From contig CM060847.1 in NCBI GenBank assembly GCA_030737835.1, positions 24,687,384 through 24,751,383 on the forward strand: a stretch of 64,000 nucleotides of DNA. Reading direction: 5' to 3'. The first letter of the stretch is position 1; every line of letters begins with the position of its first letter. The DNA is from Acorus gramineus. Its lineage: Eukaryota; Streptophyta; Magnoliopsida; Acorales; Acoraceae. The translations under genes were made by a program, and so were the position numbers. Under the pieces are notes generated by a model, which saw only the letters and a program-made list of their open reading frames with translations, searched no databases and was not told the origin of the DNA. This document shows, piece by piece, positions 25,201-37,526 of this stretch.

Positions 25201-28200
25201 TTTAAGTTTTTGTTTCATCTCAGCCCATAAGTGGAGTGGTTCTTCACCTAAACGCTCAATATTGCGCTGCACGCTTTGCCAGTATCGCTTTGTAGACCCG
25301 GACAACTTCATTTTTGCAAAACGGATGCGACAATTATTTGGCATGTCCTACCACTCAAAATAGTCTTCTATGTCAGCTAACCAATCTAGAAATGCATTGG
25401 GATCCAATCTTCCATCAAAACTCGGGGCACCGACCTTAACTCTCTTGTTGATGTTGTCAATGTCATCTTGATAATTTCCATGGATCTCTTGGCGGGGTCT
25501 GTTAAATCCTTGTAGAGCACGTCTATCTTGGTACCTATTGGGTTGTCTGTGGATCCTAGGTGGTTGTAAATTATCCTCAAAGTCATTTTCTATCCCATTA
25601 TTTTGTCTTTGGTCGAAAGGAAATCTACGATCTCTTTGTGGATCATGCGGGGAAGTTGGGTGTGTACCGGCATTCGGAGGCAAATCTAAAGGAACTTCAG
25701 CATGAGACGAGGATGGGTCAACCCTAGGTCTAGGAGGAGTTGGGAGAAGTCCATCTTGAGGGTTCTGATTTGGAAGACTATTATCTGGCTGATTACTCAA
25801 GGTTCTCACTATTAGGGCAAATTGTTCAGATATTTTATCTATTTCATTACGTAACTCCCCTACAGATGTGTTCAAAGATGTGTTTAAATTGACAATAGAA
25901 TCCTCGGTTGTTTGAATCCTTTGTTCTAAGGTATTATATTTAGCTTGCAACTCATTATTGGACACCTTGCTGATATAAAACGAAGATCAACACTGAATAA
26001 ATATATTATATTATTGCAAATAAACACTCCCAGACGTCAAGAGCTTAGGGGAAAAAAAGAATAGACTGGATAATAGTGTATATATGTGGAAAATCAAGGT
26101 GTTTCAAAAGCTGACAAAGAACCTAACCAAATGACAAAATAAGCCAACAGATAAGATTATAATCCAATGCCAAAGTGTAATTTATTTACCTGTACCAACT
26201 TACCAATGACCCTGCTTGTCGTTGTGAACTGGACTGGGCTTGGTTGCTGGGCTTTCTTTTAACTCAGATCAGGTCTCTGTAATGGGTCAATGGGCTGAAT
26301 TCATCTCTTCCTTTCTTCGTAAATATGATGATGATGAAAATTTTCTTTCTTTCAACGTGTAGCTGAACCAAATCTGAACGGTAGTGATGTCTGTGTTGCA
26401 GTAGGTCTGGACAGCAGCTTTTTTTTTTTTTGCAATACAGGGGCTTGATGAAAAGGAGGATTAGGGTTTAGATAGAAAGAGAAGAGAAGAGATGTGAAAG
26501 GTAGAAAGGAAGAACCGTAGAGAAGAAATAATAGAAAGATAATGAAGAAAATAGAGAAAGAAAGGGGATTAGGGTTTGGCTCTGATACCAAATTGATGCC
26601 GGACAGAGGAAGAAGAGAGAGAAAGCTAAAGGGGGAGAAAATAATAATTCTTCAAATTCATCAATAATCCCCCATTCCGGGTAAACCATGTGTTTAAATA
26701 ATAAAACAAACTAAGTGATAACTAACCAAAACAAATCAAATGTTAACTGACCAAAACAGATCTTATCCTAACCAATCAAATCTAACCATATCCTAACAAA
26801 TCAAATCTAAACAAATCTTCAAATTTAATCTAGTAAAAGATTATCTTAAATCATCCATCTAATGGTGACGATTACGTCTTGTGTACGTGCGAATTGGGAG
26901 ATCCACATCACCTATTATGCAAAATGTAATTGTAGTTGTAACATTTTTTTAAATCTATGGATGTGCTTGGTTTTTAAGTAATCATTATGTAACTAATATT
27001 TATTTATTTCATCCCATCTTTGTTGTGTCCATGTCAAAAAATTTCAAACTTTTCCATGTTACTGTGTCTGTATCGTGTCATGTCCATGTCTAGTCCATGC
27101 TCCATTGGACTTAGCCACCGGTCTATGTTCTTTTGAAGACCTGCTTCGATTCAAATTCAGTTTACAATGCACCTCCTTTTCTTTTTAAGTAATATCTATG
27201 GTGGCTACACCTTATGAAGCTTGTTTGTTGCACTGTTCATTAGGCATGCATGAAATCCTTTTTTTTTTTATGTTCCATTTTCATTGTTGGAAACCATCTT
27301 GGCTACCATTTTGATGGGAGTTTCTCAGCTCTTTTACTACTCCATGGCTGAAGCTTGCAGGGGTTATGGTGGATTCGGGGCTCTTGGACATTCTGTCTAT
27401 CACAGAGAGTTGCTGCCTAGGAGGGTAAATGGTGCTTGGAAAGGGAAAATATGCCAGCTTGCAACCAGTGGTACTCATAGTGCAGCTGTTACTGATTCAG
27501 GTCAGTTCACAATCTATTTATTAATTTTGGTCTTGAGGGATCAATGGCAGTTGGATTTCGTTTTACATTGTTAATCATTTTTTTGACCACTCTTTTGTCC
27601 ATTACCATTTGCTATCCAAAGAATAATGTTGATCCTCTTTCTCTCTTATTTTATGTCTCCATTTATTTCTGTCTGCTTCAGGATTTCAGGAAATTTATGA
27701 AAATTCTTTAGGAGGTTTATCTGGGCTAGGATGCTAGCCACCAGAAAAGCCCTGCTGTATCTATTTCTTCGAGACTCAATCTATCCATTCAGACTTCACT
27801 ATTTTATTAAATCAATATTTATGGGTACATGTCCAGACCAAAGCAATGTGACCTCCAAAATCCATAAAAATCATTTATTTCTGTAGAAGGTTTATCTGGG
27901 CTAGCATACTATCTATATTGTAGACACTGTAGAAATAAAAAAGTGTGTGATGTTGTCTTGGAATCCTATCAGAAATAATGACGTTGCAATTAGCTAGGCT
28001 AATCAGACCATCTCTTCTTTGATGCTCATTTGGTTCAAAGATTTGGGTGAGGTGGATGTGGCCCTCGTGGTGCACTTTCAATGAGATTGAAGGAATGTCG
28101 CATTCGTTCCGGAAGAGGCGCAAGCAAGGTGATAGAAGCAATCTTGCTAAATTTCAATGGTTAGTTCCTCATGTGGTGTGTTGGTCTATGGCTCCCTAGG

Positions 28201-31200
28201 AATGAATGCATATTCCAACATAAGAGGTTTTATGGGGAAAACAATTGGGTGGCAATTTTTTCGAACCTCCAAGATTGGGTTTCTATGATATTAGGAGGGG
28301 ATACATCGTTCAACCATTATGGATAACTTTTGGTTTGAGAGATAATTGTTCAGGGAGATTTGTGGAAGGGCCCCCCTACTATGATTGTCCATCTTCACTT
28401 CTTTTTTTCCTCTACTTTTATATACAGAGATCTCTCATCTCCTTTGTTTTGGGTGCATCTTTCTTTAATAATAAAAACAAAATAAACACAAAAATTATAA
28501 GAAAGACAAGACCTTAACAAAAAGTTCCAAAAGCTGGAAAACTTGATACTGAGAACCAATGACCAACCATCTCCATAAATGAAGGGTATGTTGAACAAGT
28601 CCAAGCTTACCACTAACATTCCCATGAACTCGATCACATTTGTAACAAACCACCATTCTTTATAGCATCTGTAATAGTGTATAAATAGAATAATAAAATG
28701 AACCACCATATGTATGTTTGTGGTTTGCAAACCAATTCACTGTAACCAAAGTTCTTTATGGTATCAGAGCACAAAACGTCCACCGACTGGTAGAATCCTT
28801 TTCCTCTTGCTCACCACCCACTCTTCTTCTCTGCTCCTCCACCCACTTTTTCCATGGACAACTTGACAACCTCCGGCACTACTGTGCCTACTCTCACTGG
28901 CTTTCTGAAAATAAGCCTTGATCGGACTAACTACCCGTTGTGGTTAGCCCAAATTTCTCCCATCCTCAGCACGAAGGGATTGATGGGAATCGCCAATGGT
29001 GCCATTAAGTGTCCATTCCAATTCAAGGTCGGTGCTGACAACGTGGTGATCGCCGATCCCAACCCAGCTTGTGCAGACTGGATTCAAAAAGATGAACTTG
29101 TGTTGAGTTGGATCAACAACTCTCTCGTGCCGACATTTCTCTCCAACGTGGCTTGACCCCGATCGGCACATGAAACATGGGTATCTCTTGAGAAAAGATA
29201 TGCTTCCCAGTCCCACAATCGGATCATGCATTTACAAAATGAGCTGTTAAACATGAAGGGCGAGGGACTCTCCATCACGGACTTCGTCGATAAAATTAAT
29301 CACATTACGGACAACCTCGTGCTGGCTGGAAACCAGTCGACGATGATGATCTCGTTTCCATCATTGTCGGGCTGGTGTTCGAAGCCACTGTGAGCACCGC
29401 CGCGCAAGCTCGCGATAAGCTCGCGATACGTTGATTTCCTACGATGATCTCGTCGCTCTCCTCGGCGCATAAATGCGGTTGAAGGATTGATCCTACCCTG
29501 CCTTTGATGCCTCCTCGACTGCCCTTTCTGCACCAAAGCATCCCACCAGCTATGGCTCATCCGGTCGCAACAAAGGCAACACCGCCCAAGGGTGAGGACT
29601 TGCACACACCTTCGCTTCCTTTTCATATTCACTTGCCACTCCGTTGCCTCCCGGAACCCTGGTATGTCAGATTTGCAACCGCCCTCGTCACATGACCATC
29701 GACTTCTACCACCGCATGGACCAGCCTATGAAGGACGTGTTCCAACTAAACAGCTCTTGGCCATGATCGTCACAGGATCCGCCCCTGCATTAAGAACTTT
29801 GGTTACAGTGAATTGGTTTTTAAACCACACACACACACATGGTGGTCCATTTTATTATTCTATTTATACACTATTACATATGCTACAAAAGAGTGGTTAC
29901 AAGAGTTAGTGCTTAGTGGGGGTTTGTTACAGATGTGATTGAGTTCATGGAGATGTTAGTGGAAAGCTTGAACTTGTTCAACAGGCCCTTCATTTATGGG
30001 GACGGTTGATGACTGGTTGTCGCTATCACACCCCCACAAGTTAATGGGGCGCAATCGCAACATCAGCTTGTCAGATAAAAAGGCAAACCGACTAGAGGAC
30101 AAACCTTTGTGAAGATATCTGTGACTTGATCAACAATGTTGATGTAGCGGATGTCCAATTCTTGATGTACGACCTTGTCACGTACGTAATGGTAGCCGAC
30201 CTCCAGATGCTTCATTTTGGAATGGAACACAGGATTCGATGCTAAGGGGATGGAGCTGATGTTATCACACCAAATAATTGGAGTGGTGAGATGGACATGT
30301 AAGTCACGGAACAAGGAATGTAGCCATGAAATTTCTGCCGCGGTATATGGGGAAGATGCTTATCCATGGACCGAGTGACAACAGCCTCTACCCTATAACC
30401 ATCCACCATGAGATCACTAAAGCCAAGTGTCCCCCATTTGCTTTCCTTGGTGCTCGTGTCGCAGCTCAAGTCTCGCCTTGGACATCATGCCTCGGCAACA
30501 GTTTCCCAACTCTTATCAACTAAATGCTTGCCCACCAAAGGCTCCAATGTTATTTCTTTTTGTCACTCATGTCCACTCGACAAATGTTCTAAGTTGCCTT
30601 TTCAGTTATCTAGCTCTATTGCAAAGCATCCTCTTGAATTAATTCACGCTGATGTTTGGAGTTCTCCCTTAGCTTCTATGCATGGGTCAAAGTATTATGT
30701 TTTATTTGTTGATGATTTCTCAAGATATTCATGGATTTTTCCAATGCAATTAAAGAGTGAAGTTTTTGATATTTTTATTCGCTTTAAAAAGCTCGTTGAA
30801 AATATGTTTTCCTCCAAAATCAAAGCTCTACAATCTGATGGTGGTGGTGAGTACACCAAACATAGTTTTCAAAAATTCCTTGCCAATCATGGCATCCAGT
30901 TTTGATCTTTTTGTCCCCATCATCCTGAACAAAATGGTCTCGCTGAAAGAAAACATCACCACATTGTTGAGATTGGGCTCAAATTACACGCTCACGCTCA
31001 CGCTCATGCTCACATGCCCTTCTTATATTGGGTAGATGCTTTTAATACGGCTATCTATTTGATTAACCGACTGCCAACCCGTGTCATACAATCGTCCACT
31101 CCCTATACTAAATTGTTTAATCGTACTCCCCAATACGATTTCCTTCGGGTCTTTGGATGTTTGTGTTTAATCTTTGGCCACTTAATTCCAACAACTCCGG

Positions 31201-34200
31201 TTCTGTTCCAAAGCTTGTGTGTTTTTGGGCTACTCACTCAACCATGAGGGCTATCGTTGCCTTGATATTTCTTCAGGCCGTGTCTACCTATCTCATCACA
31301 TGGTTTTTGATGAACACACCTTCCCTTTCCACTCCCTTTCCAACATACCAAACCCTAATCACATAAGCCCCGACTCCTTTACACTTTTATTAAACCTTCC
31401 CCAACCAGCCCAACCCATAAATACACCTCCACTAATTGGAACTCCTCCCTCACCAATACCCAACTAAAACTCTCCACCACCATCTCCACCTGTAAACCAT
31501 GCACCAATACCCCTCGATGCACTACAACCTCCTACAGCAGCTCCACTTCACAATATGGTTACACGGGGGCGTGCTTGCGTGTTTAAGCCAAACCCCAAAT
31601 ATGCCTTGTTAGTGCACTTTGACAATGAAATTGAACCTACGTGTTTTGGCCGGGTAGTGAAATAGGTAGCTTGGGGAACGGCTATGTGTGATGAATTAAA
31701 TGCCCTACAGCACAACGGGACGTGGTCGCTAGTTCCCTCGAGGCCGACCATGAATATTTTACCAACCAAATGGGTGTTTTGGATTAAATGACGGGCAGAT
31801 GGTTCTATCGAGCGTTACAAAGCTCGTCTCGTTGCGAACGGGTTTCATAAAAAAGAAGAGCATGATTTCACCGAAATCCGCGGAGTTATTGCCTTGGCTG
31901 TCCATCATCATTGGCCTATTCATCAACTCGACGTTTAAAATGCCTTCCTCCATGGGTTCCTGGCCGAAGAGGTCTACATGCGCCAACAACAAGGGTTTCA
32001 AGGATCCCGCATTTCCACACCATGTTTGTCTCCTACACAAGTCCATCTATGGCTTGAAGCAAGCCCCATGAGCCTGGTTTAAATGGTTCTCCGATCTAGG
32101 ATTTCAAGAATCAAAGAGTGATTATTCTTTGTTTACCTTTCATTGCAAAGATATTGTTATTTTTTTACTCATTTACGTTGATGACATTCCAATTATCGGA
32201 AATAACTCTACTTATATTTCCTGGTTTATGAAAAAGCTTGGTCTGCCCTTCTCAATGAAGGATTTAGGCAAACTACATTACTTCCTAGGTGTCGAAGTGA
32301 GCTACGCCGATGGCGTTCTGTACCTTTCCCAACACAAATACATCACTGACTTGCTGGTTCGCACCAATTTCCAAGATGTCAAGCCAATGTCCAGTCCTGT
32401 ACCTGTTGGAAAGAAACTCAGCTGCCATGATGGAGACCCGTTGCCTGATGCGTCTGAGTATGTAGCATCATCGGAGTGCTCCAATATCTCACCATTACAC
32501 GTCCAGATCTCTCTTTTGCATTGAACCAAGTCTGTCAGTTTATGCATCAACCTACTACCTCCCACTGGACTAGCATCGAATCCCGTGTTCCATTCCAAAA
32601 TGAAACATTTGGAGGTCGACTACCATTTTGTATGTGACAAGGTTGTACATCAAGAATTGGACATCTGCTACATCAACACTACTGTTCGGGTCGCAGATTT
32701 TTTTTAACAAGGGTTTGTCTTCTAGTCGGTTTGCCTCTTTATCTGACAAGCTGATGTTGCGATCCTGCCCCATCAACTTGCGGGGTGTGATAGCGAAAAC
32801 CAGTCATCAACGTCTCCGTAAATGAAGGGCCTGTTGAACAAGTACAAGCTTCCCACTAACATTCCCATGAGTCACATCTGTAACAAACCACTCCGCACCA
32901 ACTCTTGTAACCACTCCTTTGTAGCAACGGTATTAGTGTATAAATAGAATAATAAAATGGACCACCATATGTATGTGTGTGGTTTTCAAACCAATTCACT
33001 GTAACCAAAGTTCTCTAAAACCTTATAACCATAGCCTTCCAAACCACTCAAACCAATTAAGGCAACACTTTGGTCTTGCGAATACTCTCACCCATGTAGT
33101 AATATCTTTCTATTTTGGTAATACAAACCCCCAATTAATGAAAAGAAAAGCCCTTAAGGAAAAGAGACAGGAGACCCTCCAAAAGAAAATAAGTAAACAA
33201 GGAAAATTGTGTAATGAAGAAACTAAATGAGGCCAAAGAGAGCCTCTTGCAAACTCAATAACGTCATCCGAATCAATCTACCAAATTATCCCAACTCCCT
33301 AACACATTCTTCTGACTTCCTAACAGTATTATTCTCAGATCCATTGACTAAAATCTATGGATATAGAAGGATATCTAGTCACCAAACTGATAAAACAAGT
33401 AACTAATTAATGATATGTTGGAGAATTTTCGGTAACCTTTATAAAATTTTTTGTGGTGCCTACACTGTGGCCCTGTCCCATTTTGTCGCTTTAATTTTCT
33501 TTTAAAAGGGTTAAGATCTCAGACATCGCTTATGTAGCAAGTGAGTGGACCTACTTGGTGGTCGAAAGTGGGGCATCTGCGGAGGCATCATTAGAAACAG
33601 AGTCTTTAATCCATATCAGCCAATGGTCACAATACTCCATGGTAATGAAGTGTTTGTAATTAAATTCTGTTCTTTGTTGGATCTGCTCTCATTTCCCAGG
33701 TTTGTATGGTATATGTTTGTTTAATATGAGATTCTCATGTGTTTTTGGGATAATTTCCATAATAAATTTGTAAGCTTGGATTGAGCTTAGAAATAACTGT
33801 ACTGTATATTGCTGAACTTAGTAATATGTTCACAATATATACATGTTTATGAATATATACTAAATAAAAATTGACTTTGATGTATGACTGAATTGTATCT
33901 ATTATAAAATAATGCAGATGGAAAAGAAAGAAATTCATGAATCAGACTTTTGTGTTGTGTACTTTTTTATCATCTAATATTTTTATCACATAACAGTTGA
34001 GGTTAAGTTTAATTATTTTTTTTTTATCTAAAAAAAGTGTTGACTTAATAAAATCTGTATGACATCAATTTGATATCTGACAATATTTCAAAGTCAACAG
34101 CCAATAAGAGAAAAAAGATTCTATATGAATTCTTGAATTTGTTTTAAAGAACTTAATGGATGAGATGAATAAATAGTGGTTTAGTGAAATTTGAGCATTG

Positions 34201-37200
34201 ATTAACTGGATGTGGGGTGTCCAATGTCTTATTAAGCTGAATAAACTTGACTTTTGAATTAGAGAAGAGGCATTTGATTTTCTATTGTTCAATTGGTATG
34301 GAAGGCATTGTGTGACCAACCATGTTTGGTGTTCATCGGCCATCCTTGAAAACTAAATGAATTGGCTACTACTGGTGTCAATCTACAGTCATGATCCATC
34401 CAGTGCTCCCGCAAATGTTGCCTAATTCTCCGGAGTTGTTAAAAAAGTGTCTACTTGTTGAGATTATTATTGTCTTACTGTAACATTGGTATCAAAGCTT
34501 GTGCATAATTTAAAGGGGCATTTTTTTTTTTTGGGGGGGGGGGGGTGGTGGGTTTTGTTTGTGAATATTTAAAATGAATTCATAATAGCTCTTTTTTCCA
34601 AATCAAATTTAATATCGAAGATTTATATCAGAGAATCAATTTTTGATGAAATTGCTTGAGTCTTTTTTGTTAGATATAATGGTTTTTAATTTTCATGTGA
34701 TGCATTAATTTATTAATTAATTATAAAGTTTTTTTATATTATATATATGTTCTTTTTTCTTCTTGAAATATATTCTGAAGGTTTGATAATTTAGAGTTTG
34801 TCCTAGTATCATCTTAGATTGTTCAAGTTGTGCATTTTATTACAGGTTTATTATTTTACTTTGAGGGGAATTTTCCAATTTTATTGTGGTTTTTGTACAT
34901 TTTGGATCTTGTTTACTATTAGGCACAAATACTTGTTGTAGGAGAACTTTACACTTGGGGTCGAGATGAAGGGGATGGCAGATTGGGTCTTGATATTGGC
35001 CGAGCCCCAGATGATGGTTTACTTGGTACTCCTACCAAAGTAGATGCGTTACCTGTACATGTAGCAGCTGTGGTTTGTGGTGGATTTTTCACAATGGCAT
35101 TAACTTCAGATGGCCAGCTCTGGAGCTGGGGAGGTATGTTATTGCATTTCATTTTTTCACTTTAGATTGCTTTCCTTTATGGTTATTCTCGTCATGTTAA
35201 TATATTAAAATCCAACATGATGGATCACTCCTGAGACCAGCGTGGCCTGGGCAAATATGCCACTAGGAAGAGACGGAAAAGTGCTTGCTGCCAATCATCA
35301 GTACAGAAAGAAAAGAGAGTGCATCAAATTCAAGCCAGAAACTGAAGTCTCAGTCAGCTCTCATCTTGCCACCCTCTAACTATCTCTTGTTTTCATTTTC
35401 ATTCTTTTGCTTTCTGCATTTCTTTTGTTAGTATATTGTGCGTTGTACTTATTATGATTTTGTAACTTACGTGTAAATGTTTCAAATAGAAATTGATTAA
35501 CTTCCTCATGTTCTTCATCTTTCCCTTTTGTTTATGAAGTTCATGGTTGTAGGACTTGTTTTCTAGTTGTTTTAGTGTAGTAGAATCACCCTTTACAGGA
35601 GCGTGAGAGGTGGTTCTCCATAGTTCTTTCCCCTCCATATCTGGTTGACTAGTTCAAACTCGAGCACATGATCTAGTGGCCTTGATTTGAAATAATTATA
35701 GTGCGGACTCAGTTTTTTTAGTGGATACTTATGTGTCCACAATTGTAATTTGGTCTATATAGGTGAAGCAACGGTCAGCTGGTTAGCCAAGTTTTGAGAG
35801 TTGGGGAGGGTAAAGATCTGTCAAAAATGGAGGCGAGCTTGCAAAAGACTTCTACTTGGAGGATGAGTCTATCTATTGAACAGGCCACGTATCGTGGTTA
35901 TAATACGTAAAAATTGAAATTATATCAGACACAAAATTATGGGTGACCGGACTCACAATGTCGTATGATTTTGTAGATGTTGACTCTGCTCAATTTAATC
36001 ATAAATTTTGATAATTTCACCAATTGCATCACGTGTCAGTCACTCATGTAATGCGATTTACAACATGGTCAAGCATCTAGTCCAATATGCTCAAATTCAC
36101 AACATGCTCCTAAGTTGGATTAGTTTAATTCCAAACTGTCATAGTCAGCCTACTTGCTAGTTGCTACATGGTTTCAGAAAGTGGGTCCTCATGAACTTCT
36201 GATTGTGGAGGTGTTGGCTTTTAATTTTTTTTTTGCCTCTTTTGTAGAAAATGATGTATTGTTCTATTGCTTTGACAATTGTCTTCCTTTTCTCTTTTTC
36301 TATTTCAGCAAATTCAAATTTTGAGCTAGGGAGGGGCAGTAAAATCAGTGATTGGAGGCCTCAACCAGTATCTGGTCTTCATGATGTTAATATCATACAA
36401 ATAGCAAGTGGTGGATATCATTCTCTAGCTTTAACTGGTATCATACTTAAGGCATCTTGTATTATATGAAAGCTTTAACAGCTAAGAGTTTGATTTTATT
36501 ATTTTAAGAATGAGACATGATTTTCTATAAAATTTCTGAAATCCTTGCTGTAGTTATTTCCTTAGATATTTTTGACATGAAATGCTATTTCTATAAGAAC
36601 ATAAAGACTCATCCTGATAGGTATGGCAGATGATGGGAAGGTGCTTTCATGGGGCCATGGGGGACATGGTCAATTAGGTCATTCTTCAACTCAGAATCAG
36701 AAAGTTCCACTAGTGATTGATGCTTTATCTGATAAACGAGTTGCGTATATTGCATGCGGAGGTTCCTCATCAGCTGCTGTTACAGGTACTTCTTAATCTG
36801 TGTTATGCTTTAAAAAATCATATTATTGTTATGTTGGAGGACTTTCATTTCATCATTAGAAATTCATTCAACCAATTATCTTGACTCAGGTTGTTGTTTT
36901 GTTCTGAGTGATAGAATATGAAAAGGATTCTGGGTGTGCAAAATGAGGAATTTACCCAATTTATATATCGCATTCCAACATAATCATATAATTCGAAGGT
37001 CTCTCATTTGCTTAATACTCCACCAGTCCCACAAAGATAGTCCTCTTTAAATTCTGCTTTCTTTTGTAGTTGAGCATCTATGGACTTAGGACATTGTATT
37101 AAGCAAGAACTTTAAATGAAACTCAAAAGTGTGATAATATTGGAGGTGCAAGTGACAGTTTCCTACTATGTGGCATCATATTTTCCATGTTTGTGTTAGT

Positions 37201-37526
37201 CTAGTACTGTAGTGAGAGCATCTTTTAATGTTTGTCAAAATATAGAATAATATTTACCACTGACTGTCTATGGGTTTTTTTTTTTTACTATGTATTTTTG
37301 CCCCTATATGTCAGACAAGGGGGAGCTGTACATGTGGGGAAATTCCAAGGACAACCAACTTGGTGTCCCAGGTCTCCCTGATGTTCAAACTTCACCTGTT
37401 GAGGTGAAGTTCCTTGTTGAAGATGAAGAGTTGGGACCCCATCACGTACTCTCGGTGTCGATTGGCGCATCCCATGCCATGTGCTTGGTTCTGAGGCCAG
37501 GAAAGTTGGTTGACCATTCATCGTGA
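22263..37526 (+). CDS. RUG3: RCC1-repeat protein, RUG3-like, six exons
   Basis: Exons are 22263-22771, 27361-27500, 34942-35133, 36309-36437, 36630-36785 (or from 36621) and 37315-37526. All introns are GT-AG, and introns 2-5 fall in the same phase. The product is 445 residues (448 with the alternative exon 5 acceptor) and is unbroken. It has seven RCC1 blades, marked by LLSWG, FWIWG, VYTWG, LYTWG, LWSWG, VLSWG and LYMWG. The N-terminus (RSPIRRSPPILRRLF) is arginine-rich with few acidic residues, as in mitochondrial presequences. From family knowledge, length and N-terminus best fit RUG3, a mitochondrial RCC1 protein linked to nad2 intron splicing. The symbol is inferred, and the RCC1 family call is much firmer. 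Introns 1 and 2 are enlarged by transposons. Confidence 0.85.
23231..23600. mobile_element. hAT-like MITE in RCC1 intron 1
   Basis: The element at 23239-23592 starts AATGTTGTAAAAA after CC and ends TTTTTAGAACACT, giving imperfect inverted repeats. The 8-bp duplication GGATCAAA flanks it at 23231-23238 and 23593-23600, the size typical of hAT elements. The subterminal stretches carry GGCGCTAG and CGGCGCTTAG in opposite orientation. Confidence 0.7.
24507..24863 (-). pseudogene. Chromodomain tail of the intron 1 gypsy element
   Basis: The frame contains RYLIKWRNKPVTDATWI, the aromatic and tryptophan pattern of the chromodomain at the C-terminus of Ty3/gypsy integrases. An acidic stretch (IDEIEDMIEDQ) precedes it. 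The C-terminus continues into the LTR. Nothing of integrase itself remains upstream. Confidence 0.75.
24946..25965 (-). pseudogene. gag of the intron 1 gypsy element, split by a stop
   Basis: The upstream frame (25348-25965) begins with a coiled-coil-like stretch (ELQAKYNTLEQRIQTTEDSI), followed by a Pro/Arg-rich linker and AFLDWLADIEDYFEW, the start of the capsid fold. The downstream frame (24946-25344) continues with RYWQSVQRNIERLGEEPLHL, MKQKLKEKYLP and LRQGSLSVTEYMDKFEEAMM, characteristic of the retrotransposon gag domain. One stop between the frames breaks an otherwise continuous protein. No zinc knuckle is seen, because the sequence jumps to the chromodomain. Confidence 0.8.
28150..28500 (+). 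pseudogene. Possible LINE 3' end remnant in RCC1 intron 2
   Basis: One frame at about 28165-28310 reads WFLMWCVGLWLPRNECIFQ followed by an NWVAIFSNLQDWV stretch. This resembles the region after the reverse transcriptase in plant L1 elements (WxxRN..IF). An A-rich stretch follows at 28465-28500. The similarity is short and I could not define the ends. Confidence 0.35.
28854..29500 (+). pseudogene. copia gag remnant
   Basis: After the ATG at 28854 the product reads LTGFLKISLDRTNYPLWL and later WIQKDELVLSWINNSL, the N-terminal pattern of plant copia gag (gag_3 type). A stop occurs at 29154. The same frame then continues with HETWVSLEKRYASQSHNRIM and SITDFVDKINHITDNL before decaying by frameshift near 29335. 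Confidence 0.8.
29797..30345 (-). mobile_element. Inverted fragment of a sister copia element (RNase H end + LTR)
   Basis: Read on the reverse strand, about 30345-30063 encodes the end of copia RNase H: an AEISWL motif, WCDNISSIPLASNPVFHSK and KHLEVGYHYVRD. Then comes an LTR (about 30037-29797) homologous to 32787-33017. It lies in opposite orientation to the surrounding copia element, between gag and the pre-integrase region. It is either a nested truncated insertion or an inversion involving a second copy. Confidence 0.75.
30346..31190 (+). pseudogene. copia pre-integrase and integrase remnant
   Basis: The sequence starts with MLIHGPSDNSLYPI (gag-pre-integrase motif). A frameshift leads to a frame with CHSCPLDKCSKLPF, HADVWSSPLASMHGSKYYV, FVDDFSRYSWIFPM and LQSDGGGEYTKHSF. 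These are the zinc finger and the first two catalytic aspartates of the copia integrase core. A stop follows at 30903. After a shift the frame continues through AERKHHHIVE, which holds the catalytic Glu, and PYTKLFNRTPQYDFLRVFGC. Confidence 0.85.
31660..32524 (+). pseudogene. copia reverse transcriptase remnant
   Basis: Broken frames give DELNALQHNGTWSLVPS, TKWVF, IERYKARLVANGFHKKE and, in a 131-codon frame at 32129-32524, LIYVDDIPIIG, which contains the catalytic YVDD. MKDLGKLHYFLGVEV and YLSQHKYITDLL follow. This order and spacing is standard for copia RT. Several stops (for example at 31789 and 31937) exclude function. Confidence 0.85.
33018..34941. other. Rest of RCC1 intron 2, no gene seen
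   Basis: This is AT-rich intron sequence with poly-T and poly-G runs (34525-34547). The acceptor AG at 34940-34941 closes the intron. I see no further coding or mobile element structure. Confidence 0.6.

Larger units (their letters stand above)
24255..26910 (-). mobile_element. Pol-deleted gypsy chromovirus in RCC1 intron 1
   Basis: The element is flanked by CCTAT on both sides (24250-24254 and 26911-26915). Terminal direct repeats lie at 24255-~24560 and 26594-26910. On the reverse strand the PBS TGGTATCAGAGCC (plus positions 26578-26590) directly follows the right-hand LTR, so the element runs right to left. Inside are gag (24946-25965) and a C-terminal chromodomain remnant (24507-24863). 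Protease, reverse transcriptase and integrase are absent, so it is non-autonomous. The left LTR lacks the last ~12 bases, and coding sequence reads straight into it. Confidence 0.9.
28544..33017 (+). mobile_element. Decayed Ty1/copia element in RCC1 intron 2
   Basis: Short LTRs lie at 28544-28757 and about 32787-33017. They share CATAAATGAAGGG-type and CACCATATGTATG motifs and the end CACTGTAACCAAAGTTCT. A PBS (TGGTATCAGAGC, 28758-28769) follows the 5' LTR at once. The flanks AAACT (28539-28543) and AAACC (33018-33022) look like a target duplication with one change. Gene order is gag, pre-integrase, integrase, reverse transcriptase, RNase H, as in copia. Many stops and frameshifts are present, and an inverted piece of a sister element interrupts it at about 29797-30345. 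Confidence 0.85.

Noticed and set aside
28718..28921. 67-codon frame across the copia PBS
   Set aside because: It spans the LTR end and PBS. The gag start at 28854 in another frame explains the region.
35140..36300. Possible extra exon in RCC1 intron 3
   Set aside because: Exons 3 and 4 join in phase and complete the blades. No RCC1-like sequence is found between them.
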